A DNA stretch of 64,000 bases, taken from the NCBI RefSeq assembly GCF_001507435.1, contig NZ_LMWH01000093.1, forward strand, positions 1 to 64,000, in the 5' to 3' direction. Below are positions 18,200 through 29,295 of this stretch, in pieces. Below the pieces are notes generated by a model. It was given only the letters and a program-made list of their open reading frames with translations. It was not told the origin of the DNA and did no database searches. The translations under genes and the position numbers were made by a program. Each line of letters opens with the position of its first letter. The stretch's first letter is position 1. This DNA comes from Streptomyces sp. NRRL F-5122 (GTDB lineage Bacteria > Actinomycetota > Actinomycetes > Streptomycetales > Streptomycetaceae).

Positions 18200-19621
18200 T
18201 CACGGCCTGAGTGCCGGCTCGCGCTCCACGTCGCGGCGGTCCAGCCGCGCGTCGTACCGCGCCAGCGGCTTGGCCGACGACGGGTTCTCCTGGACCGTCG
18301 TCGACGCGACGCCCGCCCAGTCCAGGATGCGGGCCGTGGCCAGCGCCTTCTGGTCGGCGACCAGGCCCGCCACGTTCGCACCGTGGTTCATGCCCGGGTC
18401 CGTGAAGACGTAGGAGTCACGGGCGCCCGCGCCGACCCGGAAGCGTTCCGCGCCCCACGGGTCGTTCTGGCCGTAGACGAAGAGCATGTGCTGCGCGTGG
18501 TGCGTGACCCAGCTGTCCACGTCGTGCATCGCCCCCGGCCGGAACGTCATCGGGATGGAGCGGGGCACGAAGTTCCGGGGCGGCTGGTAGCCGTAGCGCA
18601 CGTACTTCTTCTCGATGTACGGGAAGTGGATCGTCGGCGCTCCGAGCTGCGTGCCCGCCTGGTAGTAGTACGGCGTGTAGGGCTCCAGGCCCTGGTCGGT
18701 GTAGAAGGAGAAGCCGGAGATCGTGTCGACGGAGTTCCAGATCTCGTCGTCCGTCGCGTGCTTCGCGTCCGCCGGGATCGTGTCGCAGTCCGACAGCAGG
18801 CTGTACTGCCAAAAGCCCCAGACGTAGTCGAGGACGACCGCCTCGTAGGCCCGGTCCAGGCTGCCGACCGTGGTGAACGTGTACCCGTTGTCCGCCGCGT
18901 ACTGCTTGTACTTCTTCTCCAGCGGCTCACGGCGCACCAGCGCCTCGCGCTGCACCGCCTCCAGCCGGTCCCGGCACTCCTTGGTGCCGACCTTCGTGAA
19001 GAAGCGGTCGTAGGCGGAGTCCTCGTTGTTCACGACATCGTTCGGGGCGACGTACGCCACGATGCCGTCCATGTCACGCGGGTAGAAACGCTCGTAGTAC
19101 GTCGCTGTCATACCGCCCTTGGAGCCACCCGTCGCGAGCCAGTGGCGGCCGTAGATCGGCTTGAGCGCCTCGTAGATACGGTGCTGGTCGCTCGCCGCCT
19201 GCCAGATGTCGAGCTTCGACCAGTCGGCGGGCTGCGGGCGGGAGGGGGTGAAGAAGCGGTACTCCATGGAGACCTGGTTGCCGTCCACGATCTGGGTCGG
19301 CTCGCGGCGGCTCGGGGTCGTGGAGACGTTGTACCCGCCGGTATAGAAGACGGTCGGCCGGGAGACGTCCTTGTGCAGCACGGTGATCCGCTGCTGGAAC
19401 GTGCCCTTGGACGGGTGCCGGTGGTCCACCGGCTGGGTGTAGTTGAGGACGAAGAAGCGGTACCCGGTGTACGGCTTCTCCTCGATCAGGCTCATTCCCG
19501 GTATGGCGAGCAGCCGGTCCTTGATGTCCGTATCGGCCGTGGCGGCGGTGGCCGCTCCGGCCGTACTCAGCGTGCCGACGAGTACCACGAGCGCCAGCAG
19601 CCATCTGAGCGCCTTGCGCAT
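18200..19621 (-). CDS. Secreted S28-family serine peptidase (tripeptidyl aminopeptidase type)
   Basis: A 473-residue secreted enzyme. A signal peptide (MRKALRWLLALVVLVGTLSTAGAATAATA) precedes an alpha/beta-hydrolase of the S28/PS-10 type. The nucleophile Ser sits in ATGGSKGGMTATYYERFYP near residue 168. Later motifs are FVYGQNDPWGAERF (Asp region) and FTDPGMNHGANV (His), completing a Ser-Asp-His triad. ATG 19621 follows GGGAGGG. It removes short peptides from proline-containing or unstructured substrates outside the cell. Its exact specificity is not readable here. Confidence 0.85.
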   Translation of the reverse strand: MRKALRWLLALVVLVGTLSTAGAATAATADTDIKDRLLAIPGMSLIEEKPYTGYRFFVLNYTQPVDHRHPSKGTFQQRITVLHKDVSRPTVFYTGGYNVSTTPSRREPTQIVDGNQVSMEYRFFTPSRPQPADWSKLDIWQAASDQHRIYEALKPIYGRHWLATGGSKGGMTATYYERFYPRDMDGIVAYVAPNDVVNNEDSAYDRFFTKVGTKECRDRLEAVQREALVRREPLEKKYKQYAADNGYTFTTVGSLDRAYEAVVLDYVWGFWQYSLLSDCDTIPADAKHATDDEIWNSVDTISGFSFYTDQGLEPYTPYYYQAGTQLGAPTIHFPYIEKKYVRYGYQPPRNFVPRSIPMTFRPGAMHDVDSWVTHHAQHMLFVYGQNDPWGAERFRVGAGARDSYVFTDPGMNHGANVAGLVADQKALATARILDWAGVASTTVQENPSSAKPLARYDARLDRRDVEREPALRP

Positions 19622-19743
19622 GCACCCTCCCCTGTGAACGCGGATGTCCGCCGGAACCTAGCGGAGCAACTGGTCTCACACCAGGGGAGGTTGGGAAAAC
19701 CTGTGAGTTGGCCGAGAAGACCACCGCCGCACCCGGCGGTCCG

Positions 19744-20130
19744 TCAGCACAGGATCCAGCCCGAGCTCACCGAACCGGTCCCCACCGAGCCGCGGAGCCA
19801 TACGCACCGGTGACCGGAGTACACGGTCACGGGACCGGCGTGATGGGTGTAGCGGCCGGTGTCGACCGCGGGGCGCAGGCCACGTGCCTGCACGCTGACC
19901 GACATCGGCTTGCGGCCGGACACCTTCTTCGCCACGGTCACGGCGCACACATAGCCGTCATGGCGGTAGACCCGCACGGAGCCGGTGGAGAACGGGAGCG
20001 TACGGACCTTTCGCCCGGAACAGGAGTCGGCCGCCACGGCGCTGCCCGGGCTCACCATCGCGAGCAGGCCGGACGCCGTCAGCACGGCCAGACCGATCGC
20101 CAGGCGTCGGCGTATCGCACCACTGTCCAC
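19744..20130 (-). CDS. Small secreted four-cysteine protein
   Basis: A 128-residue protein of unknown function. GTG 20130 is chosen because GGGGAGGAC precedes it by five bases; upstream in-frame starts lack a site. The signal peptide runs IRRRLAIGLAVLTASGLLAM to a cut after AVAA. The mature protein is about 95 residues, basic, and predicted all-beta (VRVYRHDGYVCAVTVAKK, HRCVWLRG). It has four cysteines, the last being the C-terminal residue, consistent with two disulphides. I do not recognise a family. Confidence 0.72.
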   Translation of the reverse strand: MDSGAIRRRLAIGLAVLTASGLLAMVSPGSAVAADSCSGRKVRTLPFSTGSVRVYRHDGYVCAVTVAKKVSGRKPMSVSVQARGLRPAVDTGRYTHHAGPVTVYSGHRCVWLRGSVGTGSVSSGWILC

Positions 20131-20220
20131 CGTTGTCCTCCCCGTGACGATCAGCGTACTGATGTACGGACGCATGACGTAGTCCGGATGGTTGCGTCCG
20201 GCGGGGGGCCATGGACGGTG

Positions 20221-20250
20221 CGGGCGGCGGCCGCGGACGGCCGCCGTCCC
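20221..20250 (-). terminator. Hairpin downstream of the ABC exporter gene
   Basis: CGGCGGCCG (20225-20233) pairs with CGGCCGCCG (20238-20246) across a 4-base loop, and a GGG/CCC extension follows a bulge. It begins about five bases beyond the exporter stop codon on the reverse strand. Confidence 0.55.
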
Positions 20251-20254
20251 GTGC

Positions 20255-23200
20255 TCACGCCGTGGAGCCGACCGGCTCCTCCGGCTCCGGCTCGCCGACG
20301 AAGGTGCGCCACAACTGCGCGTACCGCCCGTCGAGCGCCAGCAGTTCGTCATGGGTGCCGTCCTCGGCGACCCGGCCGTGGTCCATCACCACCACCCGGT
20401 CCGCGCGGGCGGCCGTGGTCAGCCGGTGAGCGACCACGAGCGTCGTACGGCGGCCGACGAGACGATCCGTCGCGCGGTTGACCTGCGCCTCCGTGGCCAG
20501 ATCGAGAGCGGCGGTCGCCTCGTCGAGCAGCAGGACGTCCGGATCGACCAGCTCCGCGCGGGCCAGGGCGATCAACTGCCGCTGCCCGGCCGAGAGGTTG
20601 CGGCCGCGCTCGGCGACCTCGTGCAGATAGCCGCCCTCCAGCGTGGCGATCATCTCGTGCGCGCCGACCGCCCGCGCCGCGGCCTCCACCTCGGCGTCGG
20701 TGGCGTCCGGCCTGCCGTAGGCGACGGCGTCGCGCACGGTCCCTTCGAAGAGGTACGCCTCCTGCGGGACGACACCGAGCCGGTGCCGGTACGAGGACAG
20801 CTCCAGCGAGCGCACATCGGTGCCGTCGACCAGCACCCGGCCGCGCGTGGGGTCGTAGAACCGGGCGACGAGCTTCACCAGGGTCGACTTGCCGGCCCCC
20901 GTCTCGCCGACGAAGGCGACGGTCTGCCCCGCGGGGATGGTCAGGTCGATCCCGCTGAGCGCCTCCTCGTCGTCGCCGTAGGCGAAATCGACGCCGTCGA
21001 AGGCGATGTCGCCGCGCAGCGACCGCACCTCGACGGGCTCGGCGGCCTCCTTCGTCGTGGTCGGCTCGCGGAGCAGCTCCTGGATGCGGCCGAGGGAGAC
21101 CGTGGCCTGCTGGTAGCCGTCGAAGACCTGGGAGAGCTGCTGCACCGGCGCGAAGAACAGGTCGATGTAGAGGAGGTAGGCGACCAGGGCGCCCGTCGTC
21201 AGGGTCCCGCCGTCCACCCGGTGCGCGCCCACCATCAGCACGGCCGCCGCGGCCACCGAGGACAGCAGCTGCACGAAGGGGAAGTACACGGAGATCAGCC
21301 ACTGACCGCGGATACGCGCGCTGCGGTAGCTCTCGCTGCCCTCCGTGTAGTGCCGCCTGCCGTCCCGCTCGCGCCGGAAGGCCTGAAGGATCCGCAGACC
21401 TGACACCGACTCCTGGAGGTCGGCGTTGACCGCCGACACACGCTCACGGGCGAGTTCGTACGCCTTCACGCTCGCCCGGCGGAAGAAGAAGGTGGCCACG
21501 ATCAGCGGGGGCAGCGTGGCGAAGACGACAAGCGCGAGCTGCACGTCGATCACGAGCAGCGCGCCCATGATGCCGAAGAAGGTGACCACGGAGACGCAGG
21601 CGGTGACCATGCCCGTCTGCAGGAACGTCGACAGTGCGTCCACGTCGGTCGTCATCCGGGTCATGATCCGGCCGGTCAGCTCCCGCTCGTAGTAGTCGAG
21701 TCCGAGCCGCTGGAGCTGCGCGAAGATCTTCAGCCGGAGCGAGTACAGGACACGTTCGCCGGTCCGCCCGGTCATCCGGGTCTCGCCGGACTGCGCCGCC
21801 CACTGGACGAGGACGGCGAGCAGCGCGAGCAGGGACGCGGTCCAGACGGCGCCGAGCGCCGTCCGGGAGACGCCCTGGTCGATGCCGTGCCGAATCAGGA
21901 TCGGCAGCAGCAGGCCCGTGCCCGCGTCGACCGCGACGAGGGCGAGGCTGACCAGGAGGGGGAGGCCGAAACCGCGGAGCAGCCGGGTGAGGCCGTAGGA
22001 GTCCTCCGACCGGACCGCGCGCTTCTCGTCGATGCCGGGAGTGTCGGTGGCCGGGGGCAGCTTCTCGACCTGGGCGAGGAGTTCGGGGGTCGCCGGGGAG
22101 GCGGCCAGCGCCAGGTCCCTCGGTTCACGGTCGCCGCTCCACAGGCGGGGGGTGACACCGCGCTCGGTGTCGAACTCGGGGTCCAGCTCCTCCCTGCCCC
22201 ACTCACGGATGGGCTCGAGCGGGGGGACCCCCAGAGTCGTGTCCTCCTGCGGGGCCGCGGGCAGGGCGTGGCCCGGGGAGACACCGCCGAGTTCGTCCGG
22301 GTCGGTCAGCAGCCTCCGGTACAGGGCCGACCGCTCCTGGAGCTCCTCGTGCGTGCCGACGTCGGCGAGACGGCCGCCGTCGAGGACGGCGATGCGGTCG
22401 GCGAGGTTGAGTGTGGAGCGGCGGTGCGCGATCAGCAGTGTCGTCCGGCCCTCCATGACCTGCCCCAGGGCCTCATGGATCTCGTGCTCGACACGGGCGT
22501 CCACCGCGGAGGTCGCATCGTCGAGGACCAGCAGACGCGGGTCGGTGAGGATCGCGCGGGCGAGGGCGATGCGCTGCCGCTGACCGCCCGAGAGGGTGAG
22601 TCCGTGCTCGCCCACCTTGGTCGCGTACCCCTGGGGCAGCTCGGAGATGAAGCGCTCGGCCTGAGCGGCGCGAGCGGCCTGCTCGATCTGCTCGTCGGTC
22701 GCGTCGGGACGGCCGTAGGCGATGTTGTTGCGGACGGTGTCCGAGAACAGGAACGAGTCCTCGGGCACCAGGCCGATCGCGGCACGCAGCGACCCGAGCG
22801 TCAGCTCGCGCACGTCGTGGCCGCCGACGAGGACGGCTCCGTGCGTCACGTCGTAGAAACGCGGGAGGAGCAGGGAGACCGTGGACTTGCCGGAGCCCGA
22901 GGAGCCGACGACGGCGAGCGTCTCGCCGGGACGGATCTCGAACGAGAGCCCGTCGAGGACCGGCCGCCCGTCCTGGTACGCGAAGGAGACGTCGTCGAAC
23001 TCGACGGTGGCCGGGGCGTCGGCGGGCAGCTCCTTGGTGCCGTCCTCCAGCGACGGCTCGGTGTCGATCAGCTCCAGGACGCGCTCGGCACCGGCGCGGG
23101 CCTGCTGGCCCACGGTCAGGACGACGGCCAGCATGCGCACCGGGCCGACGAGCTGGGCGAGGTAGGACGAGAAGGCGACGAACGTGCCGAGGGTGATGTG

Positions 23201-24022
23201 CCCGCGTACGGCGAGCCAGCCGCCGAGGGCGAGCATGGCGACCTGACCGAGGGCCGGCACCGCCTGGAGCGCCGGGGTGTACACGGCGTTGAGCCGGATG
23301 GTGCGCATCCGGCCCGCGAAGAGCCGGCGCCCCACCTGCCGCAGCTTTCCGGTCTCCTGCTCCTCCTGCCCGAAGCCCTTCACCACGCGTACGCCGCTGA
23401 CGGCGCCGTCGACCACGCCCGCCACGGCGGCGGCCTGGGCCTGTGCGTACCAGGTGGCCGGATGCAGCCGGACGCGGCTGCGCTTGGCGATGAACCACAG
23501 GGCCGGCGCGACGGCCAGCGCGACAAGGGTCAGCGGTGCCGACAGCCACGCCATGATCCCCAGGGAGATCACGAAGAGCAGGACGTTCCCGATGGTCATC
23601 GGGAGCATGAAGAGCAGTCCCTGGATCAGCTGAAGGTCGCTGGTGGCGCGGCCGACGACCTGCCCGGTGGACAGGTCGTCCTGTCGCCGTCCGTCCAGCC
23701 GGGTGATCGTGCCGTACATCTCGGTCCGCAGATCGTGCTGGACGTCGAGGGCGAGCCGTCCGCCGTAGTAGCGGCGGACGTAGGTGAGGAGATAGACGAG
23801 GACGGCAGCGCCGACGAGGGCCCCGGCCCAGGGCGCCATCGAACGGTTGTGGGCGCTGACCACATCGTCGATGATCACCTTGGTGATCAGCGGGACGACC
23901 GCCATGACGGCCATACCGCCGAGGGAGGACCCGAGCGCCAGGACCACGTCCTTCGGGTGACGCCACGCGTATCCCGCGAGCCGCCGGGCCCAGCCGCGTT
24001 TCTCCCCCTCGTGCACTGCCAC
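20255..24022 (-). CDS. Fused two-unit ABC exporter (TMD-NBD-TMD-NBD)
   Basis: A 1255-residue multidrug/lipid-type exporter with both half-transporters in one chain. The first half has a six-helix TMD from residue 1 to about 320, Walker [11 protein letters not shown] near 374, [14 protein letters not shown], and Walker [12 protein letters not shown] near 500. The second half has a TMD from about 630, Walker [11 protein letters not shown] near 1042, signature LSAGQRQ, and [11 protein letters not shown] near 1167. The usual catalytic Glu is Asp in the first site and Glu in the second, so one ATP site is probably slow, as in asymmetric exporters. GTG 24022 follows AGGAAGGG; a second GTG lies two codons later. 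The substrate is unknown. Confidence 0.88.
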   Translation of the reverse strand: MAVHEGEKRGWARRLAGYAWRHPKDVVLALGSSLGGMAVMAVVPLITKVIIDDVVSAHNRSMAPWAGALVGAAVLVYLLTYVRRYYGGRLALDVQHDLRTEMYGTITRLDGRRQDDLSTGQVVGRATSDLQLIQGLLFMLPMTIGNVLLFVISLGIMAWLSAPLTLVALAVAPALWFIAKRSRVRLHPATWYAQAQAAAVAGVVDGAVSGVRVVKGFGQEEQETGKLRQVGRRLFAGRMRTIRLNAVYTPALQAVPALGQVAMLALGGWLAVRGHITLGTFVAFSSYLAQLVGPVRMLAVVLTVGQQARAGAERVLELIDTEPSLEDGTKELPADAPATVEFDDVSFAYQDGRPVLDGLSFEIRPGETLAVVGSSGSGKSTVSLLLPRFYDVTHGAVLVGGHDVRELTLGSLRAAIGLVPEDSFLFSDTVRNNIAYGRPDATDEQIEQAARAAQAERFISELPQGYATKVGEHGLTLSGGQRQRIALARAILTDPRLLVLDDATSAVDARVEHEIHEALGQVMEGRTTLLIAHRRSTLNLADRIAVLDGGRLADVGTHEELQERSALYRRLLTDPDELGGVSPGHALPAAPQEDTTLGVPPLEPIREWGREELDPEFDTERGVTPRLWSGDREPRDLALAASPATPELLAQVEKLPPATDTPGIDEKRAVRSEDSYGLTRLLRGFGLPLLVSLALVAVDAGTGLLLPILIRHGIDQGVSRTALGAVWTASLLALLAVLVQWAAQSGETRMTGRTGERVLYSLRLKIFAQLQRLGLDYYERELTGRIMTRMTTDVDALSTFLQTGMVTACVSVVTFFGIMGALLVIDVQLALVVFATLPPLIVATFFFRRASVKAYELARERVSAVNADLQESVSGLRILQAFRRERDGRRHYTEGSESYRSARIRGQWLISVYFPFVQLLSSVAAAAVLMVGAHRVDGGTLTTGALVAYLLYIDLFFAPVQQLSQVFDGYQQATVSLGRIQELLREPTTTKEAAEPVEVRSLRGDIAFDGVDFAYGDDEEALSGIDLTIPAGQTVAFVGETGAGKSTLVKLVARFYDPTRGRVLVDGTDVRSLELSSYRHRLGVVPQEAYLFEGTVRDAVAYGRPDATDAEVEAAARAVGAHEMIATLEGGYLHEVAERGRNLSAGQRQLIALARAELVDPDVLLLDEATAALDLATEAQVNRATDRLVGRRTTLVVAHRLTTAARADRVVVMDHGRVAEDGTHDELLALDGRYAQLWRTFVGEPEPEEPVGSTA

Positions 24023-24271
24023 GCCGTGCCCTTCCTGCCGTCTGAGATGGTCCTGATCTTCCGCAATGCACCAACGCGGACCGGCACGGATTTCATCCCG
24101 CCGCAACAATCCCGGGCTTCGGCCGATCGGGTGTCGTCGACGTCCGCGGGCGGGCACCACGGCCTCGGCCGGGCGGCTGGGAGCGGACCGTCGCAGGACT
24201 CCGGGCACGGCGTGCAGCCCGGTGGACCGGGCGCGGGACGGCACCCGGTCCTTACGGCGATCCGGCACGGG

Positions 24272-25315
24272 TCAGTGGGCGGCCGGGTGCGGCAGGCGGA
24301 CCCGCAGGGAGTACAGACGGGTGATCTGTGCCGTGTTCTGGTTGTCGTCGCTGGCCAGGAGCACGTTCAGCCGGCCGTGCGAGGCGCCCGTGATCGTCAT
24401 GCCCTCGATGTTGTCGAGGAGCGGGTTGGGCTGGGGCTGCTTTGCCTGCGCGCCGAGCGAGGGGCAGTCCACCAGGTCGGCGAGGAGGGTCTTGCGGGCG
24501 AGGCGCACGCCGTCCTGACCGGTCAGCGTGTTGATGCGCCGGGTGTCGGTGGCGTGGCGCAGGTCGGCCAGGTAAAGACGGACCGTGTTGCCGTACCCGG
24601 CGGTGAACCCGCGCTCCAGGACCAGCAGCCGGCCGTCCGGGGTCGCGGTGGTCTCGGAGACGCCGAGGCCGGTGTCGGTGCGGTAGCCGTACTGGGCCGC
24701 GAGCGAGAAGTGCCGCCCCTGCCGCGTCCAGGTCTGGAAGCGGACGATGCCGGAGGTGTCGCCGCTGAGCGAGCCCTCCATGCCCGCCAGCAGCCTGTGC
24801 CCGCCGGGCAGCAGGGCCAGGCCCTCGAAGGTCAGGTTCGAGGTGGCGCGCCCGGCCGGGGCGACCTCGAGGGCGGACGGCACGGGAAGGCTGTCGAGGA
24901 TCTTTCCGTCGCGCGAGTAGCGGCGCACCGACGGCTCGGTCTCCGAGCTGACGAGCCGGGTGCCGTCGCGGTCGACGACCAGGCCCTCGGAGTCGAGCGC
25001 TGCGCCCTTGTCGTCGGTGAGACCCACGACACCCGTGGGCTTCAGGCTCCCGCGGCGGAGGGTGAACAGCGACGAGCGGTCGGAGAGCGCGGCGATCCGC
25101 CCGTCGCGGTCGACGGCGAGCGCGGAGAAGTTGCCGACGAACGTGCCCTCGTACGTCTGCTTGTCGAGGGCGTCGGAGAAGCTCTCGACGGCGACGTGGG
25201 AGGAGCATGCGTGGGTGGCCGTGGTGCCCCCGAGGGGCGAGGGCCCTGCGGCGGCCGGCGAGGCGGCCGCCGCCACAGTGGCGGTGACGGTGGCGAGCAG
25301 GATTCTCAGACGCAT
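24272..25315 (-). CDS. Secreted phytase-like (esterase-like activity) protein
   Basis: A 347-residue secreted protein of the phytase-like domain family (PF13449 in character). A signal peptide (MRLRILLATVTATVAAAASPAAA) is followed by beta-propeller-like repeats: FSALAVDRDGRIAALSDRS, LDSEGLVVDRDGTRLVSSE, FEGLALLPGGHRLLAGMEG and LLDNIEGMTITG. Such proteins are often annotated as having esterase-like activity, which is not established for most members. ATG 25315 directly precedes the signal peptide; the frame opens 18 codons earlier without a site. No partner is evident. Confidence 0.75.
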   Translation of the reverse strand: MRLRILLATVTATVAAAASPAAAGPSPLGGTTATHACSSHVAVESFSDALDKQTYEGTFVGNFSALAVDRDGRIAALSDRSSLFTLRRGSLKPTGVVGLTDDKGAALDSEGLVVDRDGTRLVSSETEPSVRRYSRDGKILDSLPVPSALEVAPAGRATSNLTFEGLALLPGGHRLLAGMEGSLSGDTSGIVRFQTWTRQGRHFSLAAQYGYRTDTGLGVSETTATPDGRLLVLERGFTAGYGNTVRLYLADLRHATDTRRINTLTGQDGVRLARKTLLADLVDCPSLGAQAKQPQPNPLLDNIEGMTITGASHGRLNVLLASDDNQNTAQITRLYSLRVRLPHPAAH

Positions 25316-25385
25316 GCCCGCCACCGTAGGGCGAGTCGAGTGCCCGGGGGTGGACTCCCCGTGAACCACGGGGAGTTGGACCGTG

Positions 25386-26306
25386 TCAGCTCTCGGGGAC
25401 CGCCGGTACTGCCTCCTGCGGCCTGCTCGTCGGCACGAACGCCTTCGTGCCGACGGTCGTCGGTACCAGATCCTTGTGGATGGCCTTGGCCACGTTCTGG
25501 ATGGTGGTGACGCCGTAGCTCATGGTGCTGTTGTCCTGGGTGAGCACGGTGATCATGTAGTCGTGGCCGCGTCCGTTGAACGTGCCCACGCTGTGGATGC
25601 GCCAGCCGTGCGTGGCGCGCTGCAGCCAGCCGTTCTTGACGTGCACGGAGACGCCCGAGGGCGCGCCCGCGGGGGTGCCCCAGCGCTGCGAGGACACGAC
25701 CTTCCCCATCAGCTTCAGGGTGTACGCACGGGAGTTGTCGCTCAGCACCGAGTTCTTGGCGGTGATGAGCTTGAGCAGCTTCTGCTCGTCCTGCACGTTG
25801 ATCTGCGTCAGGCCCCAGTAGCCGTTCGCGCCCGGCTTGGTCCGGGTCATCCCGGCCGCGGAGAGGAAGCCCTTGATCTTGGTCAGGCCCAGTTGCTTCC
25901 ACAGCGCGCTGGTCGCGTCGTTGTCCGACTTGGTGATCATCGCCGTGGTGAGGCTGACCTCACGGCTGGTCAGATAGCGGTTGTGCTTCTTGGCGTCCCA
26001 CAGCAGCGTGGCGAGCACGGTCACCTTGACGACGCTGGCCGAGTCGTAGGCATTGGTGCTGCGCAGCGAGCAGGTGGTGTTGGTGGAGCGGTCGTAGAGG
26101 CCGACCGCCACGGTCCCCTTGCGGCCGGAGAGCGCCGCGGTGATGTCCTTCTTCAGCTTGGCCGCCAGGCCCGCCTTGCCCGAGGTGCAGCTGACCGCCG
26201 GCGTGGCGGCAGCGGCGGGCGCGGTGGCGGCCACGAGCGGTATGAGCATCCCGGCACCGAGGCTCGCGCAGAGCACACGGGCACGCCGGGACATCCGGTG
26301 TGTCAT
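25386..26306 (-). CDS. Secreted beta-lactamase-fold serine hydrolase
   Basis: A 306-residue secreted protein of the class A beta-lactamase/DD-peptidase-like fold. After a signal peptide ending AAAA come the catalytic tetrad SVVK (Ser near residue 91), the SDN motif in MITKSDNDATSALW near 128, and KNGW in place of the KTG triad, near residue 227. The variant third motif argues against a true resistance enzyme; a cell-wall or unknown hydrolase is more likely. ATG 26306 is preferred (GGGGA six bases ahead); ATG 26318 is an alternative. Confidence 0.78.
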   Translation of the reverse strand: MTHRMSRRARVLCASLGAGMLIPLVAATAPAAAATPAVSCTSGKAGLAAKLKKDITAALSGRKGTVAVGLYDRSTNTTCSLRSTNAYDSASVVKVTVLATLLWDAKKHNRYLTSREVSLTTAMITKSDNDATSALWKQLGLTKIKGFLSAAGMTRTKPGANGYWGLTQINVQDEQKLLKLITAKNSVLSDNSRAYTLKLMGKVVSSQRWGTPAGAPSGVSVHVKNGWLQRATHGWRIHSVGTFNGRGHDYMITVLTQDNSTMSYGVTTIQNVAKAIHKDLVPTTVGTKAFVPTSRPQEAVPAVPES

Positions 26307-26498
26307 GGAAGTCCCCATCCCCTTGTGTGGAGTCGGACGTACCCGGGCACGTCCGACTTCATGACGCACGGGCACGGGTGAAAGGTTGTACGGGCATCAC
26401 CCCCGCCGCGGGGAATTCACACCCGCGCCTGACGGGAAGCGGCGCGTCCGGCCCCTGGCGGCGGGACCGGGCGCGCGGCCGGTGCAGCGGTCCGGCGG

Positions 26499-28190
26499 TC
26501 AGTCCAGATGCGTCGGCGCGAACATGCGCAGCACCGCCGGGAGCACGACGACCGACGGGCCCGGCGCCGCAAGGGCCTTCGCCAGGTCGGTCTCCAGCGT
26601 CCCGGGCGACGTCCGCACCCCCGGGACGCCGAACGACTCCGCGAGGGCCACATAGTCCGGGCGCGTCAGCTCGGTCGCCGTGGTCCGGCCGAAGGCGTCG
26701 TTCATGTACTCGCGCAGGATGCCGTAGCCGCCGTCGTCGACGATCAGCCAGGTGACGTTGAGGTCGTACTGCCGTGCCGTCGCCAGTTCGGCGATCGAGT
26801 ACAGCGCGCCCCCGTCGCCCGAGACCGCGAGCACCGGCCGCGTCGGGTCCGCCACGGCGGCGCCGAGCGCGGCCGGGAAGCCGTAGCCGAGGCCGCCCGC
26901 GCCCTGCGCCGAGTGCATGGCGTTCGTCCCCCGCGGGTCGAAGGCCGACCACGCCCAGTAGGCCAGGATCGTCATGTCCCAGAAGGACGGCGAGCCGGAC
27001 GGCAGAGCCCGGCGCACCGACGCCAGCACGTCCTGCTCCAGCGTGAGTTCCTGGGCGGCGATACGGTCGGCGACCCTCGCCAGCAGCGTGCGCACGCGCT
27101 CGGGTGCCGTCTCGTCCTGCCGGTCGGCCGCCGTCTCCAGCAGCGCCTGCAACGCCAGGCGTGCGTCCGCGTGGATGCCGAGGGCGGGGTGGTTGGACTC
27201 CAGTTTGCCGAGGTCGGCCTCGATCTGGATCACCCGGCCGCGCGGCCTGAACGTGTGGTAGTTCGACGACAGTTCGCCAAGGCCCGAGCCGACCACCAGC
27301 AGCACGTCCGCGTCCTCGAGGAAGTCCGTGGTGTGGCGGTCCTCGAGCCAGGAACGCAGGGACAGGGGGTGCTCCCAGGGGAACGCCCCCTTGCCGCCGA
27401 AGGTGGTGACGACCGGGGCGTTCAGCTTCTCGGCGAGTTGCAGGAGCTTGCCGGAGGCGTCGGCCCTGACCACTCCCCCGCCCGCGATGATCGCCGGGCG
27501 TTCGGCACGGGAGAGCAGGTCGGCGGCGACCGCGGTGAGCTCCGGGCGCGGCACCAGTTCGTCAGGGGTCGCGTCCACCGCCGTCACGACCGGCAGGCTC
27601 GTCTCCGCGAGGAGCACGTCCTGCGGGATCTCCACCCACACCGGGCCGTGCGGGGCCGTCAGCGCGGACTTCCACGCCGCCGCGATCGCCGACGGGATCT
27701 GCGAGGGGGTGCGGACCGTGTGCACGGACTTGACCACGCCCCGGAAGGAGGCGGCCTGGTCGGGCAGTTCATGCAGATAGCCGCGGCGCCCGCCGCCCAG
27801 ACCGGCCGTCGGGATCTGGCTGCTGATCGCCAGGACCGGGGCCGAGGCGGCCGCCGCCTCCTGGAGTGCCGCGAGCGAGGTCAGCGCTCCCGGGCCGGTG
27901 GACACGATGAGCGGGGCCGCCTCCCCCGTGATCCTGCCGTAGGCGTCCGCGGCGAAGCCCGCGTTGTTCTCCACCCGCAGCCCGACGTACTGCAGGGCGG
28001 ACCGCCGGAGCGCCTCGAACATGCCGAGGGCGTGCTGGCCCGGCAGGCCGAAGACCGTCGTGGCGCCCAGCCCCGCCAGCGTCTCCACGACGAGGTCGCC
28101 GCCGTTGCGGCCGGGGGGAGGGGCGAGCGCGGCCTCGGTCTGCGCGGCCGTCGGACGAAGGACGAGGTCGTGGTCGTGGTCGTGGGTCAC
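26499..28190 (-). CDS. ThDP-dependent enzyme, candidate 2-ketoarginine decarboxylase
   Basis: A 563-residue thiamine-diphosphate enzyme of the acetolactate synthase/POX superfamily. It has three domains: an N-terminal pyrimidine domain ([14 protein letters not shown]; cofactor-activating Glu in [17 protein letters not shown]), a central domain, and a PP domain with [16 protein letters not shown] and [12 protein letters not shown] as the GDG...N-type metal site. The N-terminus has an odd HDHDHD run. GTG 28190 overlaps the stop of the ureohydrolase gene. Length and pairing with an agmatinase-family enzyme match AruI/GbuA of the arginine transaminase pathway; N2-carboxyethylarginine synthase of clavulanate biosynthesis is a related alternative. 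Acetolactate synthase proper is less likely here. Confidence 0.78.
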   Translation of the reverse strand: MTHDHDHDLVLRPTAAQTEAALAPPPGRNGGDLVVETLAGLGATTVFGLPGQHALGMFEALRRSALQYVGLRVENNAGFAADAYGRITGEAAPLIVSTGPGALTSLAALQEAAAASAPVLAISSQIPTAGLGGGRRGYLHELPDQAASFRGVVKSVHTVRTPSQIPSAIAAAWKSALTAPHGPVWVEIPQDVLLAETSLPVVTAVDATPDELVPRPELTAVAADLLSRAERPAIIAGGGVVRADASGKLLQLAEKLNAPVVTTFGGKGAFPWEHPLSLRSWLEDRHTTDFLEDADVLLVVGSGLGELSSNYHTFRPRGRVIQIEADLGKLESNHPALGIHADARLALQALLETAADRQDETAPERVRTLLARVADRIAAQELTLEQDVLASVRRALPSGSPSFWDMTILAYWAWSAFDPRGTNAMHSAQGAGGLGYGFPAALGAAVADPTRPVLAVSGDGGALYSIAELATARQYDLNVTWLIVDDGGYGILREYMNDAFGRTTATELTRPDYVALAESFGVPGVRTSPGTLETDLAKALAAPGPSVVVLPAVLRMFAPTHLD

Positions 28191-29194
28191 TTGGTCCCGG
28201 TCCCCTCACCGGCACGGTCCGCCGCGATCCGGCGGGTCATGAGGGTCGTCAGCTCGTACGCGGTGTGGGACGCGGCCACCGACGTGATCTCCGCGTGGTC
28301 GTAGGCCGGTGCCACCTCGACCACGTCGGCCGAGACCAGGTTGCAGGAGGCGAGGCCGCGCAGGATCTCCAGGAGCTCGCGCGAGGTCATGCCGCCGGCC
28401 TCGGGAGTGCCGGTGCCGGGAGCGTGCGCCGGGTCGAGGCAGTCGATGTCGATCGAGATGTACAGCGGGCGGTCGCCGATGCGCTGCCGGAGCTGGTCGG
28501 CGACCTCGTCCGCACCGCGGCGGTAGATGTCGGCGGACGTGACGATGCCGAAGCCCATCTTCTCGTCGTCGGTGAGGTCCTGCTTGCCGTAGAGCGGACC
28601 GCGGGTGCCGACGTGGGAGAGCGCGGAGGTGTCGAGGATGCCCTCCTCGACGGCGCGGCGGAACGGGGTGCCGTGCGTGTACTCGGCGCCGAAGTAGGTG
28701 TCCCAGGTGTCCAGGTGGGCGTCGAAGTGCAGCAGGGCCACCGGGCCGTGCTTCTTCGCCACCGAGCGCAGCAGGGGCAGGGCGATGGTGTGGTCTCCGC
28801 CGAGCGTCATCAGGCGGGCGCCGGTGCCGAGCAGTTCGTCGGCGGCGGCCTCGACGGTCTCCACCGCCTCGTTGATGTTGAACGGGTTCACGGCGATGTC
28901 GCCGCCGTCCGCCACCTGCGCGAGTGCGAAGGGGGAGGCGTCCTGCGCCGGGTTGTACGGGCGCAGCAGACGGGACGCCTCACGGATCGCGTTGCCGCCG
29001 AAGCGGGCGCCGGGCCGGTAGGAGACGCCCGAGTCGAAGGGCACGCCGACCACCGCGACGTCGGCGGTGCCGACCTCGTCGAGGCGGGGCAGCCGGGCGA
29101 AGGTCGCGGGTCCCGCGTACCGCGGAATGCGGGACGAGTCGACGGGTCCGCGCGGCCGGCTGTCGCCTGCTGCGGTGTTCTCGGTGCTGCTCAT
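28187..29194 (-). CDS. speB: Agmatinase-family ureohydrolase, possibly guanidinobutyrase
   Basis: A 335-residue binuclear Mn enzyme that releases urea from a guanidino compound. All metal ligands are visible: [23 protein letters not shown], and [26 protein letters not shown] 29194 ([14 protein letters not shown]) follows CTGGAGGGG. It is coupled to the ThDP enzyme by a GTGA overlap and lies 101 bases after the symporter gene. Family motifs do not separate agmatine from 4-guanidinobutyrate; the ThDP partner favours guanidinobutyrate. The symbol is by family. Confidence 0.85.
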   Translation of the reverse strand: MSSTENTAAGDSRPRGPVDSSRIPRYAGPATFARLPRLDEVGTADVAVVGVPFDSGVSYRPGARFGGNAIREASRLLRPYNPAQDASPFALAQVADGGDIAVNPFNINEAVETVEAAADELLGTGARLMTLGGDHTIALPLLRSVAKKHGPVALLHFDAHLDTWDTYFGAEYTHGTPFRRAVEEGILDTSALSHVGTRGPLYGKQDLTDDEKMGFGIVTSADIYRRGADEVADQLRQRIGDRPLYISIDIDCLDPAHAPGTGTPEAGGMTSRELLEILRGLASCNLVSADVVEVAPAYDHAEITSVAASHTAYELTTLMTRRIAADRAGEGTGTK

Positions 29195-29295
29195 CGTCGG
29201 ACCCCTCCAGGTCGTGCGTGTTTCCTCCAGTGTCGCGGACCCCGGGGGCCCGCCCGGCCCGGCAGCCGTACGGCTGCCGGGCCGAAGCAAGGGGG

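Noticed and set aside
21887..25510. 1207-codon forward open frame opposite the ABC exporter
   Set aside because: Antisense shadow of a well-supported exporter; repetitive charged composition and no ribosome site.
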